DNA of 64,000 nucleotides from Acidobacteriota bacterium (GTDB lineage: Bacteria > Acidobacteriota > Vicinamibacteria > Vicinamibacterales > 2-12-FULL-66-21). Under the pieces are notes generated by a model. It searched no databases and was not told the origin of the DNA. It worked only from the letters and a program-made list of their open reading frames with translations. Positions 34,060-43,436 of the stretch are shown here, piece after piece (position 1 is the stretch's first letter; each line of letters opens with the position of its first letter). The translations under genes were made by a program, and so were the position numbers. The stretch lies in the NCBI GenBank assembly GCA_003222675.1, contig QHWT01000060.1:57539-121538 (forward strand), given 5' to 3'.

Positions 34060-36459
34060 TCACTCCGCCCGAAGGGCTTCCATGGGATCCGTGCGCATGG
34101 CGCGGCGAGCGGGGAAGTAGCTCGCGGCGAATGCCACTAATAAAAGCAGCGAGGCGGTTGCGCTGAACGTGACGGGGTCTGCGCCGCGGACGCCGAACAA
34201 CAAGTTCTGCAGCGCACGCCCCACGAGGATTCCGCCCGCCGCGCCGATGGCGAGGCCCACCGCCGCGAGCCGGAGGCTGTCGCCTACGACGAGCGCAAAG
34301 ATGTGCCGCTCGGCAGCGCCCAGCGCCAGGCGCACGCCGATTTCCTGCGAGCGCTGCGCGACGCCGTACGACATCACGCCGTAGATGCCAACCGCAGCGA
34401 GCAGCAGGGCCAACCCCGCGAAGATTGCGACGAGCGTTGCGTAGAACCGCGACGCGCCGTTCGCGTCCGCGATCATGCGATCCATGGTCGCGATGCTCGC
34501 AACGGCGATCGCGGGATCCACATCTTTAACGGCGCTCTTGAGCGGTTCCGTCAGCAGCGCGGGTTCGCCGGCCGTCTTGAGCACGAGGTTGACGCCCGGC
34601 TCCGGCATCAACCAGTACGGAATGTAGACCTCCGTCCTGTTGGAGCCACGGGGGCCGCGCACCAGCACGTCGCCGACGATGCCGGCGATCGTGAACCACG
34701 GGCCGCCGAACTTGATGCGGCGTCCGATCGGATTCTCGTTCGGCCAGTACGTCTTCGCCATCGTCTCGTTGATCACGACGAGCGGCGTCATCTCGCGCGC
34801 GCCGAACAACCGCCCGCGCCGCAACGGGATCTCCATCGCCTTGAAATAGTTCGCGCTGACCACGCGGTACCACACGGTGAGCGCTTCAGCGTTCGTGCGC
34901 GGTGCGGGACGTCCCTCGATCAGGAAGTCCCTGTCGCTATCGCCGCCCAGCGGGACGACCGACGACAACGCGGCATGCCTCACGCCCGGAAGCGCCGCGG
35001 CGCGCTCGAGGGCGGCGTCATAAAACGCCAGGCGCTCCGCGTCGGTCTTGTAGGTGACGGCCGGGGGCAGCACGAATCCCGCGAGCACACGATCCGGATT
35101 GAATCCCAGGTCCGCCTGCTGGAGGGCGAGGAACGTGCGGATCAGCAGCCCGCCGCCGACGAGCAGCATGAGCGCGAGCGCGAGCTCGGCGACAATCAGC
35201 AGGCGGCGAGTGCGGCCGCCGCCCTCACCTGTCTGCCCACGGCCTCCTTGCTTGAGCGCCGGTGTGAATTGATCGCGCGAGGCGTGCCATGCGGGCACGA
35301 GCCCGAAGAGCAGCCCCGTGCCGAGCGACAGCACGATCGCGAACGCGAGAACGACGCGGTCGATACTGACTTCCTCGATCCGCGGCGTGCCGTCGGGCGC
35401 AATCGCCTTTAACGCGGAGACGCCCCACACGCCGGACAAGACACCCAGCGCGCCACCGGCAAGCGCGAGGAGGACGCTCTCGGTCAGGAGCTGCCGCACG
35501 ATCCGCAGACGATCCGCGCCGAGCGCGCGACGCACGGCCATCTCGCGCAACCGCCCCGACGCGCGGGCGAGCAGCAGGTTCGCGATGTTCACGCACGCGA
35601 TGAGCAGAACGAATCCGACCGCGCCGACCAGGACAAAGAGCGCGAGCCGCACATTGCCGACCTGCTGCTCCTGCAGGGGAACGAGGTTGACGCTCCTGCC
35701 CACATCCGACTGCGGGTATGTCTGTTCGAGCTGCTTCGAGAGCGTCGCGAGCGCGGCCTTCGCCTGTGCGAGCGACACCCCTGTCCTCAACCGGCCGATC
35801 GTGTGGAAGACCGCCACGTTTCGCGGGGGATTGGCGGGGTTGAGCCGCATCGGCCGCCACAGACCCGCACTCGTGACGAGGGCCGCACGGAAGGACGGCG
35901 GCATCACCCCAACGATCTCGTGGTTCTCGCCATTGATCGCCACAACGCGTCCGACGGCCGACGGGTCGCCACCGAAGCGCTGCATCCACAGCAAATGGCT
36001 CAGCACGACGACGCGCGGCGCGTTCGGAATGTCGTCAGCCTGGCGGAACATGCGGCCGACCTCCGGCCGCACCCCGAGCACCTCGAAATATTCGTACGTC
36101 GTTTGTTCTCCGAGTACTGCCTCGGGAATCGATCCGCCGGCGATGCTGGCATTCCATCCCCGGAACGACGTCACCCCCTCGAACACATCGCGCTCGGCCT
36201 TCCAGTCGAAATGCTGAGAGGGACCGGTCCATTCCGTTGCCGGTCCTCCGCGCGCGCTGAGATCCAGCCATAGCATGACCAGCCGATTGGGTTGGGCATA
36301 GGGAAGCGGCCGAAGCAGCAGCGCGTTAATCACGCTGAAGATCGCGGTGTTCGCGCCGATGCCGAGCGCGAGCGTCACGATGGCGACCACCGTAAGCCCG
36401 CGTGCTTTCAGCATCACGCGTCCCGCGTATCGGACGTCCTGCCATAGTCCGCGTAACAT
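34060..36459 (-). CDS. MacB-like ABC transporter permease (ADOP family), copy 1
   Basis: 799 aa. An N-terminal membrane helix ([27 protein letters not shown]) and periplasmic MacB core domain (about 50-240) are followed by FtsX domain 1 (three helices, ~270-420) and, after a second periplasmic core domain, FtsX domain 2 (~670-799). Fused double-FtsX permeases of ~800 aa are expanded in Acidobacteriota, where the exported substrate is unknown. It ends with the typical [18 protein letters not shown]. It is in the same orientation as the ATPase at 33149. Confidence 0.88.
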   Translation of the reverse strand: MLRGLWQDVRYAGRVMLKARGLTVVAIVTLALGIGANTAIFSVINALLLRPLPYAQPNRLVMLWLDLSARGGPATEWTGPSQHFDWKAERDVFEGVTSFRGWNASIAGGSIPEAVLGEQTTYEYFEVLGVRPEVGRMFRQADDIPNAPRVVVLSHLLWMQRFGGDPSAVGRVVAINGENHEIVGVMPPSFRAALVTSAGLWRPMRLNPANPPRNVAVFHTIGRLRTGVSLAQAKAALATLSKQLEQTYPQSDVGRSVNLVPLQEQQVGNVRLALFVLVGAVGFVLLIACVNIANLLLARASGRLREMAVRRALGADRLRIVRQLLTESVLLALAGGALGVLSGVWGVSALKAIAPDGTPRIEEVSIDRVVLAFAIVLSLGTGLLFGLVPAWHASRDQFTPALKQGGRGQTGEGGGRTRRLLIVAELALALMLLVGGGLLIRTFLALQQADLGFNPDRVLAGFVLPPAVTYKTDAERLAFYDAALERAAALPGVRHAALSSVVPLGGDSDRDFLIEGRPAPRTNAEALTVWYRVVSANYFKAMEIPLRRGRLFGAREMTPLVVINETMAKTYWPNENPIGRRIKFGGPWFTIAGIVGDVLVRGPRGSNRTEVYIPYWLMPEPGVNLVLKTAGEPALLTEPLKSAVKDVDPAIAVASIATMDRMIADANGASRFYATLVAIFAGLALLLAAVGIYGVMSYGVAQRSQEIGVRLALGAAERHIFALVVGDSLRLAAVGLAIGAAGGILVGRALQNLLFGVRGADPVTFSATASLLLLVAFAASYFPARRAMRTDPMEALRAE

Positions 36460-36533
36460 GTATCCTCCGAGTCGCCGCCCGCCGGCCGCCGGCGATTCAT
36501 CTGTTGCGACAATCTGACAGCATTATTCAGTGC

Positions 36534-36705
36534 GCGTGGGGCCCCACCCCCACGCGCTCTCGCTCGGCGGCGCCGCTTCAAGCCCCAACGCTGTGCGTCG
36601 GGGTCTCAAGCCCCAACGCTGCGCGTCGGGGTCTCAAGCCCCAACGCTGCGCGTCGGGGTCCCCTTGCGCTTCACTCCGTCGCCTCGCTCGGGCCGCAGG
36701 CGCTG
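36534..36705. repeat. GC-rich dispersed element interrupted by three 28-bp tandem repeats
   Basis: The outer parts (GCGCGTGGGGCCCCACCCCC at 36535 and CTTCACTCCGTCGCCTCGC near 36670) match, in inverse order, the element at 49702-49789. Between them, 36578-36661 is three direct copies of a 28-bp unit (starts TCAAGCCCCAACGCTG). There are no unique spacers, so it is not a CRISPR array. It fills most of the 274-bp gap between the two permease genes. Confidence 0.9.
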
Positions 36706-36733
36706 ACGATCGCATTCCGCCGAACCCGAGAAC

Positions 36734-39196
36734 CTATTCCGCGCGCAGCGCGACGATCGGATCTACTCGTGACGCGCGCCGCGCCGGCAACAGCGTTGCC
36801 GCGACGCCGACCATGAGGAGCAACGCCATGATCGCCGCATACGTTGCCGGGTCGCTCGTCGTCACGCCATACAGCTCCGTGCTGATCAACCTCGCGCACG
36901 GGAGCGTCGCCACGACCCCAATCGCGAGGCCCGCGAGCGTCAGCTTCAACGCCTCCGTCAGCATGAGGCGGTAAATTTCGCTGCGGTTCGCGCCAAGCGC
37001 CACGCGGACGCCGATCTCCTGCTGGCGCTGTGTGACGGAGTAGTTGATCAACCCATACACGCCGATGCCCGCGAGCAGCAGCGCGACCACGCCGAACAAC
37101 GACATGACACCCGCGCTCAACCGGAATGGCGCCATCCGATCGCCGATCAATCCCGCCATCGGACGCTCCGAGAACGTGGGGATGTCGCGGTCGAATCGTT
37201 GGATTGCGTCGCGCATCGACGGGATGAGCAGCGCCGGATTCCCGCCGGTGCTCGCAACGAGCGACAGCCCGCGGTCCGGCCGCTGTGCGTAGGGGAAGTA
37301 GATGTCCGGGTCTTCCGGATTGCGTGCGACGTCGACCGTCAGCGAGCGATAGCGCACGTCCCCGGCCAGACCGACCACGGTGATCCAGTCGCGGCTCGCG
37401 CCGCGGCCGATGAAGAATCGACGCCCGATCGGATCGACCGCTGGCCATGCTTTCGCGGCGAAGCGGCGGCTGACGATGACAACCGGCTGCGTGCCGCGCG
37501 CGTCGTGATCGTCGAAGTCACGTCCCTTGACGATCGATGCCCCGAGCGCATCGAAGAATCCCGGCATCACGCTGTGATGATAGACGCGGATGCCGCGATC
37601 GGCCTCGCCGAGCTCCGCCCCTTCCGGAGAGACGATGATGGCGCTCGATCCGCCGTTGAACGGCGAATCTGTGCCGAGCGCCGCGTGCTGCACGCCCGGC
37701 ACCGACGTCACGCGCGCCAGGAGCTCGCGCGCGGCCTGCGGCAGATCGTCGCTCTTGTACTTCTGCGGCAGCGACAGCCGCAGCGTCAACGCGCGTTCGG
37801 GATGGAATCCGACATCGATCTTCTGAAGGTTGAAGAACGTGCGCACCATGAGCCCCGCGCCGACGAGCAGCAGCAGCGAGAGCGCGACCTCGGCGACGAC
37901 GAGCGCGGAGCGCACGCGCGCGCGTGCGCCGCCGGACGATCCGCGCCCGCCTTCCTTCAACACGTCGTTGAGGTCCGTCCGCGAACCCTGCACGGCGGGC
38001 AGCAGTCCAAGCAGCAGACCGGCGCCTGACGTCGCCACGAGGACGAACAGCAGGACGCGCACGTCCATATGCGGCCGAACGAAGCTCGGAAGGCCGGAGG
38101 GCGCGAGCGCGACGATGCCATCAATCGACCACATCGCGAGCAGAAGGCCCGCGGCCGCGCCGATCGCGCTGAGGACCAGGCCTTCGACGATGAACTGCCG
38201 CACCAGCCGGCTGCGATCGGCGCCGAGCGCTGCGCGGATCGCCGTCTCGCGCTGGCGCGTGGCCGCGCGCGCGAGCAACAGGTTCGCGAGGTTCACGCAC
38301 GCGATGAGGAGGACGAATCCCACGGCGCCGAACAGCGTCAGCAGAAAAGGCTGCAGCTGGCCAACCGTCTCGGTCTTGAGGTCGACGATCGCGCCGCCGT
38401 AATTCTTGTTCGTGTCGGCGTAAGCCTGTTCGAGCTGGCGCCCTGTCGTCGCGACGTCCACAGACGCCTGATCGAACGACACCGTCTCTTTTGTACGGCC
38501 AATTGCGTCGAGCCAGCGCGCGCCGCGCTGATCGTAGAACCGCGCGGGCTCCGCCGTGGCCAGCATCCCCATCGGGATCCACACGTCGGTGTCGTCGTCG
38601 AGCCCCTTGAAGCCTCGCGGCAGGATGCCGATCACGGTGAACGCGCGGTCGTTGAGCCGGATGCCGCGTCCGAGGGTGGATGGATGGCCGCCGAACTGAC
38701 GTTGCCAGAATGGATATGAGATCAGCGCGAGCGCGTACGTGTCGCGCGCATCGTCTTCCGCTCTGGTGAAGGTGCGGCCAGCGATCGGTGTCGCGCCCAG
38801 CAGATCGAAGTAGGCGGCCGACACTATTTCCCCCTCGATCTGCTGCGCCGGTGCATCGGCCGACGACAACGTGAATTTCTCGGCGGACCAGGCGGCCATC
38901 TCGTCGAACGACGAGGTGCGATCGCGGTAGTCGCGGTAGTCGGGATACGACAGCGGACGGCGTTCGATCGTGTCGCGCTTCACCGTCTCCGAGATCACCA
39001 CCAGGCGATTCGCGTCAGGAAACGGCAGCGGGTTCAGCAGCGCGGCATTGACCACGCTGAACATGGCAGTATTGGCGCCAACGCCGAGCGCAAGCGTGGC
39101 GACGGCAATGACGGTAAAGGCCGGTGCCTTGCGCATCAGACGCAGCGCGTAGCGGAGATCGTTCAGGATGGACGTCACGAGGCGTGCTGCAGCCAA
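36734..39196 (-). CDS. MacB-like ABC transporter permease (ADOP family), copy 2
   Basis: 820 aa, with the same layout as the neighbour: membrane helix and MacB periplasmic core, three-helix FtsX module ([26 protein letters not shown]), second core, second FtsX module and the ending PARRASRVDPIVALRAE. It is a clear paralogue of the gene at 34060-36459, differing mostly in the periplasmic domains. It lacks its own ATPase and presumably shares the one at 33149 or others. Confidence 0.88.
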   Translation of the reverse strand: MAAARLVTSILNDLRYALRLMRKAPAFTVIAVATLALGVGANTAMFSVVNAALLNPLPFPDANRLVVISETVKRDTIERRPLSYPDYRDYRDRTSSFDEMAAWSAEKFTLSSADAPAQQIEGEIVSAAYFDLLGATPIAGRTFTRAEDDARDTYALALISYPFWQRQFGGHPSTLGRGIRLNDRAFTVIGILPRGFKGLDDDTDVWIPMGMLATAEPARFYDQRGARWLDAIGRTKETVSFDQASVDVATTGRQLEQAYADTNKNYGGAIVDLKTETVGQLQPFLLTLFGAVGFVLLIACVNLANLLLARAATRQRETAIRAALGADRSRLVRQFIVEGLVLSAIGAAAGLLLAMWSIDGIVALAPSGLPSFVRPHMDVRVLLFVLVATSGAGLLLGLLPAVQGSRTDLNDVLKEGGRGSSGGARARVRSALVVAEVALSLLLLVGAGLMVRTFFNLQKIDVGFHPERALTLRLSLPQKYKSDDLPQAARELLARVTSVPGVQHAALGTDSPFNGGSSAIIVSPEGAELGEADRGIRVYHHSVMPGFFDALGASIVKGRDFDDHDARGTQPVVIVSRRFAAKAWPAVDPIGRRFFIGRGASRDWITVVGLAGDVRYRSLTVDVARNPEDPDIYFPYAQRPDRGLSLVASTGGNPALLIPSMRDAIQRFDRDIPTFSERPMAGLIGDRMAPFRLSAGVMSLFGVVALLLAGIGVYGLINYSVTQRQQEIGVRVALGANRSEIYRLMLTEALKLTLAGLAIGVVATLPCARLISTELYGVTTSDPATYAAIMALLLMVGVAATLLPARRASRVDPIVALRAE

Positions 39197-39417
39197 GCAC
39201 GTGCCGTCGGAGGCATCTATGGATAACTCGTGTGCCTGCAGCCCTTTCGGGCATAATGGGGCCGACGGCGCGATCGTCGATGTGTTCGCGCCCGGACAAG
39301 GGCGATCCCAAGGCTGGACAGCGAGAAGGTTCCAAAGGTTCCAATGTTCCAGGAACTCGAAGAGCCTCCTCCGATCATTGAGAAGCCGGATCGAACCTTG
39401 CGTCGTCCTAAAGGAAT

Positions 39418-39948
39418 ATGCCGGCGGCTCTTCTATTCTCGGTCGCGCTCTGGGCCGGACCTCAGCAACCGCCCGCCACGCCGGCGGCTTCGCCGCCCGC
39501 CGCCACCACGGCTACTCCCGCCGTTCCCGATGATCTGCCGGTTTCACTCGATCGGATTCAGCGCGCACTGTCGAAACCTGTCCCGATTCAGCTTAAAGAG
39601 CAGAGTCCCGTGTTCCGTCTCGAGGTGTTTGGGAAGAAGCCGACGCTCGAAGACATTCTCGGCGAGAAATTCTGGATTGGCCCGACGCCGTACGGCGGCA
39701 TGACGCACCAGGAATTCCTCGACATGGTCACGCCGAAGCTCGCGCAGCCGTACGCAGGCTTCACAGGGGGGTACCTCGTCGCCGAAATGGGGCTGGCGCT
39801 CGCGGAGCAATGGGCGTTGAAACAGGCGCTGCGGAAGTATCACGATGCGAAGGAAGAGCGGGAGCGTGAGGCGGCGCGCAAGGAAGTCATGGACGCGCTC
39901 ACCGCCCTCGAAAAAGCGCGGCGCGAGGCGGGCCTGCCGGAAAAGTGA
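39418..39948 (+). CDS. Small secreted hypothetical protein
   Basis: 176 aa. A short hydrophobic N-terminus (MPAALLFSVALWAG) and a Pro/Ala-rich linker (PPATPAASPPAATTATPA) are followed by a folded region (residues ~45-140: RLEVFGKKPTLEDILGEKFW) and a charged helical tail (DAKEEREREAARKEVMDAL). AAGGA at 39411-39415 is close to the start. No family is recognised. It is divergent from the permease genes. Confidence 0.65.
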   Translation: MPAALLFSVALWAGPQQPPATPAASPPAATTATPAVPDDLPVSLDRIQRALSKPVPIQLKEQSPVFRLEVFGKKPTLEDILGEKFWIGPTPYGGMTHQEFLDMVTPKLAQPYAGFTGGYLVAEMGLALAEQWALKQALRKYHDAKEEREREAARKEVMDALTALEKARREAGLPEK

Positions 39949-39957
39949 TTTGGTGAT

Positions 39958-40430
39958 TCAAGGGGCCGCCGCGGAGCGCGAGGGCGGACGGCGCGGACGC
40001 TGCTTTGCCGACACCGATTTGATCACGGTGTAGCCGCGACCGGTTTTCGGCAGAGGGGTCTTCCCAAGTTTCGTTGCCGGGCGAAGCAGCGCGACCACTG
40101 CCGGCTTGTCGACGGTTGCAGGATTCTCGAGACGAATGAACCGGCCCTGATTGCCTTTTTCCTTCCAGCAGTCCTTTCGGATCCGCCAGCTTCGCGCCGT
40201 GTACGAAATACAGGCTCGCTCCTTTCGCATACACCGCGAGCGAGACGATGACAGTCGGAGGCGCGCTCGGTCGGTCCCCATCCGATCGCGAGCGCGTTGT
40301 AGTTGTCGTAGACGAGTTCGACCGCGGTCGGGAATCGCCGGCGTAGACGCACGCGCGCCGCGCGTGCCAGCGCCGCGATCGCCGGATCGAATCTGGAGAT
40401 GAAGCCCGCGAGCTGTTGGGCGGGCGTCAT
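39958..40430 (-). pseudogene. DUF1801-like protein, broken by two frameshifts
   Basis: The start (MTPAQQLAGFISRFDPAIAALARAAR... LVYDNYNALAIGWGPTERA) is a DUF1801-type domain. Near 40258 the frame shifts by one, continuing as TVIVSLAVYAKGASLYFVHGAKLADPKG. At a run of five A on the minus strand (about 40157-40161) it shifts again to KGNQGRFIRLENPATVDKPAVVALL. All family parts are therefore present in three frames. This means real decay or two indel errors. The tail (KQRPRRPPSRSAAAP) is basic. Confidence 0.75.
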
Positions 40431-40452
40431 GGCAGCGTTACCAACGCTTCAT

Positions 40453-41931
40453 CTACCTCGATCCTTTTGACTCGGAGAGAAACCGTTCGACATCCGCCAC
40501 CGTCCGCGGCAGGGCGGCGGAGAGGTTCTCGACGCCGGATGGGAGGAGAAGGAAGGAGTCCTCGATGCGAACGCCGATGTTCTTGTACTTCTCGACGGCG
40601 GCGCGCACCTTCTCGATGAACGCCGCGTTCTCCGGGGTCTTCGGCAGGTCATTGAACGCCTGGTCGCGGATGTAAATGCCTGGCTCGATGGTGAATGCCA
40701 TGCCGGCCTCGAGCGGCTTGCCGCGCACGCCCACGTCGTGCACGTCCATGCCGATCCAGTGCGTGACACCGTGGGTCGCCCAGATTTTGAATTGCCTGCC
40801 GGTCGGCTCCGTGACGAGGCCGAGCTTCACGAGGCCGGCGCGCAACACCTCGTCGCAGGCTTTCTGGATGTCGTCGGGCGCGGCGCCGATCTTCGCGGCC
40901 TTGATGCCTGCCTCCTGTGCGGCGAACACGATTTCATAGATGTCGCGCTGCGCCTGCGTGAAGTGCCCGTTGATGGGATACGTCCGCGTGATGTCGCCCG
41001 TCAGCCCTTCGAAGTTAGCCGCGGCATCGACGAGGAGGAGGTCGCCGTTCTCCATCTGGCGGCTCGATTTCTCGTAATGCAGAATCGTCGCGTTCGGTCC
41101 GCTGCCGACGATGGACGGGTAGCCCCAGCTCATCGCGCCGTTGTTCAGGTAAACAGCTTCGATAGCCGATTCGACCTGATATTCCCACTTGCCGGGTGCG
41201 GCGGCCCGCATGCCGGCCTTGTGGGCTTCGGTCGAAATCAACACGCTTTGCCGCAGCACGGCCTGTTCGTACGGTGTCTTGATCTGTCGCAGCCCGGCGA
41301 GCACGGGGGTCGCGTCCTTGACCTGAAACCCGAAAAAGCGATCGCGCATCCGCGCGGCGAACTGACGCGCGGGGCCGGGAGTCTCCGTCAAGTTGCGCTG
41401 TGGTTCGAGCAGCAGCGCGAGGTTCGCGCGACCCTGTCCGAGCGCATCGAAAAACGCCTTCGCCTCGTCGGCCTGCGGCAATCCAGGCGCGCCTTGTGCG
41501 GAGAGCACTCCTGCCATGAACGGCTCGAACTGGTTCGCGGTGAACACGGTCTCAACACCGCTTGCGACCGACGCTTCCGATGGCGTCAGGCTGTGACCGT
41601 TCCAGTGCTCGCGGCGCGCATCCGCTTCGCGCACGAACAGGATCTCGCGCTTCGTGCGATTGCCGGGCATCAGCACGAGGATCGTGTCCTCCTGGTCGAT
41701 GCCAGTCAGATACAGCAGATTGCTGTCCTGCCGATACTCGTAGTTGACGTCGTTCGAATAGATCCGTGGGGGTGCACTCCAGAACACCGCCACGGTATCA
41801 GGGCCGAGCTTGTCCATCACGCGCGCGCGCCGGCCTTTGACGTCTTCCTGCATCGGACCGGCGGACGCGATGCGCACGATCGCCAGCGCCACCGCCACCA
41901 CAAGCGGGAATTGACGACGAAAGTTGAGCAT
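40453..41931 (-). CDS. Secreted Xaa-Pro aminopeptidase (M24B, aminopeptidase P family)
   Basis: About 492 aa from ATG 41931 (an ATG six codons earlier is possible). A signal peptide (FPLVVAVALAIVRIASA) is followed by the AMP_N domain (~25-160) and the pitta-bread catalytic domain. The five metal ligands are visible: LLVDAAANFEGLTGDITR (two Asp), THWIGMDVHDVG (His), TIEPGIYI (Glu) and RIEDSFLL (Glu). It removes N-terminal residues preceding proline, here outside the cytoplasm. Upstream is an inverted heptamer element. Confidence 0.92.
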   Translation of the reverse strand: MLNFRRQFPLVVAVALAIVRIASAGPMQEDVKGRRARVMDKLGPDTVAVFWSAPPRIYSNDVNYEYRQDSNLLYLTGIDQEDTILVLMPGNRTKREILFVREADARREHWNGHSLTPSEASVASGVETVFTANQFEPFMAGVLSAQGAPGLPQADEAKAFFDALGQGRANLALLLEPQRNLTETPGPARQFAARMRDRFFGFQVKDATPVLAGLRQIKTPYEQAVLRQSVLISTEAHKAGMRAAAPGKWEYQVESAIEAVYLNNGAMSWGYPSIVGSGPNATILHYEKSSRQMENGDLLLVDAAANFEGLTGDITRTYPINGHFTQAQRDIYEIVFAAQEAGIKAAKIGAAPDDIQKACDEVLRAGLVKLGLVTEPTGRQFKIWATHGVTHWIGMDVHDVGVRGKPLEAGMAFTIEPGIYIRDQAFNDLPKTPENAAFIEKVRAAVEKYKNIGVRIEDSFLLLPSGVENLSAALPRTVADVERFLSESKGSR

Positions 41932-41956
41932 GAAGAGCGAATTGTACAACAGCCTG

Positions 41957-42068
41957 TCAATCCGGAATGCGGAGTGCGGAACGAATGCCGAATGCGGTTT
42001 CGTTCAAAACCGGAGTCTGACGGAGGCATTTCGGCCTTTCACATTCAGCATTCCGCATTCACATTCTG
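41957..42068. repeat. Inverted GAATGCGG/CCGCATTC element
   Basis: The left arm (41960-42000: GGAATGCGGAGTGCGGAACG, GAATGCCGAATGCGG) faces the right arm (42036-42066: CATTCAGCATTCCGCATTC). It lies between divergent genes and is followed by GC-rich hairpin-prone DNA (GCCGTCATTCGCCGAAAACGG in parts). Confidence 0.8.
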
Positions 42069-42161
42069 AACGGCGTCGCTTGCCGCCGCAGGGCCGTCAT
42101 TCGCCGAAAACGGCGGGAATCGCGGGTTTCGCCTCCGTATCCTCAGGCTGAAGGAAATGCA

Positions 42162-42362
42162 ATGAGCGGCAAAGTTGCACTACAGCTGAATGCGATAGTG
42201 GGCGTAGCGAGCACGGTCGCGGCGAGCGCGATCATGTGGCTGGTGCTGACGCGGCCGGCCGACGTAGCGGTCACCGTCGCGAGCCACGATTACGAGGCGC
42301 TGGTCGTGGCCATCGGTCACCAGCTCGGCGCCTGGGTTCATGCGCTGCTGCGCTTCGTGTGA
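42162..42362 (+). CDS. Small single-pass membrane protein
   Basis: 66 aa preceded by AAGGA at 42151-42155, with one membrane helix (about residues 8-28: NAIVGVASTVAASAIMWLVLT) and a short soluble tail. It lies 4 bp before the first LiaI-like gene and is likely the first gene of the membrane-protein/two-component operon. Function unknown. Confidence 0.65.
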   Translation: MSGKVALQLNAIVGVASTVAASAIMWLVLTRPADVAVTVASHDYEALVVAIGHQLGAWVHALLRFV

Positions 42363-42366
42363 TGCC

Positions 42367-42726
42367 ATGGAGCGACCGATGCCTCGGGGCACGAACACCG
42401 GCCGCGTCACGCTGGGACTGATTGTGTGCAGCCTTGGCGTGCTGATGCTGATCGATCGCGCGGACTACTTTGACTTTGGCGCAATGCAGCTGTTTCCCGG
42501 AGTCGTGCTGATCGCGATGGGCATCGCGCGAATCGTGCTCGGCCGCAGAGATTGGACGGCGCACCGCGGACCGAGCCCGATCCTGCACGGCCTGTGGCTC
42601 ATGACGGTCGGCACCTGGCTGATCGTCAGCATGGTGCACCTGTTCGGCCTGACGTTTCGGACGTCCTGGCCGTTGCTGTTGACGGCGGGAGGCGCGTTCA
42701 TCGTCGCGCGCGCGTGGGAGAAGTGA
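42367..42726 (+). CDS. LiaI/LiaF-TM-like membrane protein
   Basis: 119 aa from ATG 42367 with four hydrophobic helices in two pairs (TLGLIVCSLGVLMLIDR, FPGVVLIAMGIARIVLG; LWLMTVGTWLIVSMVHL, WPLLLTAGGAFIVAR). The pattern G-(x)-LFL-DN/DR...WPLLLI is shared with LiaF-type transmembrane regions (DUF5668). It is followed by a full LiaF-like protein and a LytS-type kinase, so it is probably part of the same envelope-stress sensing unit. Confidence 0.7.
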   Translation: MERPMPRGTNTGRVTLGLIVCSLGVLMLIDRADYFDFGAMQLFPGVVLIAMGIARIVLGRRDWTAHRGPSPILHGLWLMTVGTWLIVSMVHLFGLTFRTSWPLLLTAGGAFIVARAWEK

Positions 42727-42728
42727 AG

Positions 42729-43430
42729 ATGGAAGCGCCGGCCTCGAACCCGCAGTCGCGATTCACGCCTCAGGTGCTGTTCGGCGTGCTCGTGATCGTC
42801 GCTGGCGTGCTGTTCACTCTCGACAACCTGGGCATCGTCGACGCCGAGCAGTTCATCCAGTACTGGCCCGCGGGGCTCGTCGCGATTGGCTTGCTGAAGC
42901 TGTGGGACGTCCGTGAAGGACGTGGATGGCTCGGCGGATTCTTCCTGGTGCTGCTCGGCGGCTGGATGCTGCTCGAGCACGTGGTCGCGATCCGCATTTC
43001 GGTGGGCGATCTGTGGCCGCTGTTCTTCGTCTTTCTCGGGGGATACATGGTCTGGCGCGGGATCGGCGGACACCGGCGCACGCACTGGACCGACAGCACG
43101 ACGCATCTCAGTGCGCTCGCGGTCATGTCGGGCATCGTGCGCGGCAGCAACTCCACGAATTTCGAGGGGGGCGACCTTACCGCGATCATGGGCGGCTGTG
43201 AAATCGACCTGCGGCAGGCGGCCATCGCCGCCGACGAAGCCGTCATCGAGACGTTTGCCTTCTGGGGCGGTATCGAGATCCGCGTGCCGGAATCGTGGAC
43301 CATTGTCACGCGGGTGACGCCGTTGATGGGCGGCGTCGATGATCAAACGCGGCCCGCGCCGAACCCCGCAGCCAAGCGGCTCGTCATTCGCGGCTTCGTC
43401 GTCATGGGCGGGGTCGTCGTCAAGAATTGA
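42729..43430 (+). CDS. LiaF-like cell-envelope stress protein
   Basis: 233 aa. Four N-terminal membrane helices (residues ~15-110: VLFGVLVIVAGVLFTLDNLG, WPAGLVAIGLLKLWD, GGFFLVLLGGWMLLEH, LWPLFFVFLGGYMVWRG) are followed by a beta-helical C-terminal domain (LSALAVMSGIVRGSNSTNFEGGDLTAIMGGCEIDLRQA) of the LiaF/cell-wall-active-antibiotic response type. In Firmicutes LiaF inhibits the LiaRS two-component pair. Here a LytS-like kinase gene begins 6 bp downstream, so a comparable inhibitor-kinase pair is likely. Confidence 0.82.
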   Translation: MEAPASNPQSRFTPQVLFGVLVIVAGVLFTLDNLGIVDAEQFIQYWPAGLVAIGLLKLWDVREGRGWLGGFFLVLLGGWMLLEHVVAIRISVGDLWPLFFVFLGGYMVWRGIGGHRRTHWTDSTTHLSALAVMSGIVRGSNSTNFEGGDLTAIMGGCEIDLRQAAIAADEAVIETFAFWGGIEIRVPESWTIVTRVTPLMGGVDDQTRPAPNPAAKRLVIRGFVVMGGVVVKN

Positions 43431-43436
43431 GACCCG

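Noticed and set aside
36578..36661. 28-bp direct repeats considered as a CRISPR array
   Set aside because: The repeats are back to back without unique spacers, and there are no cas genes nearby.
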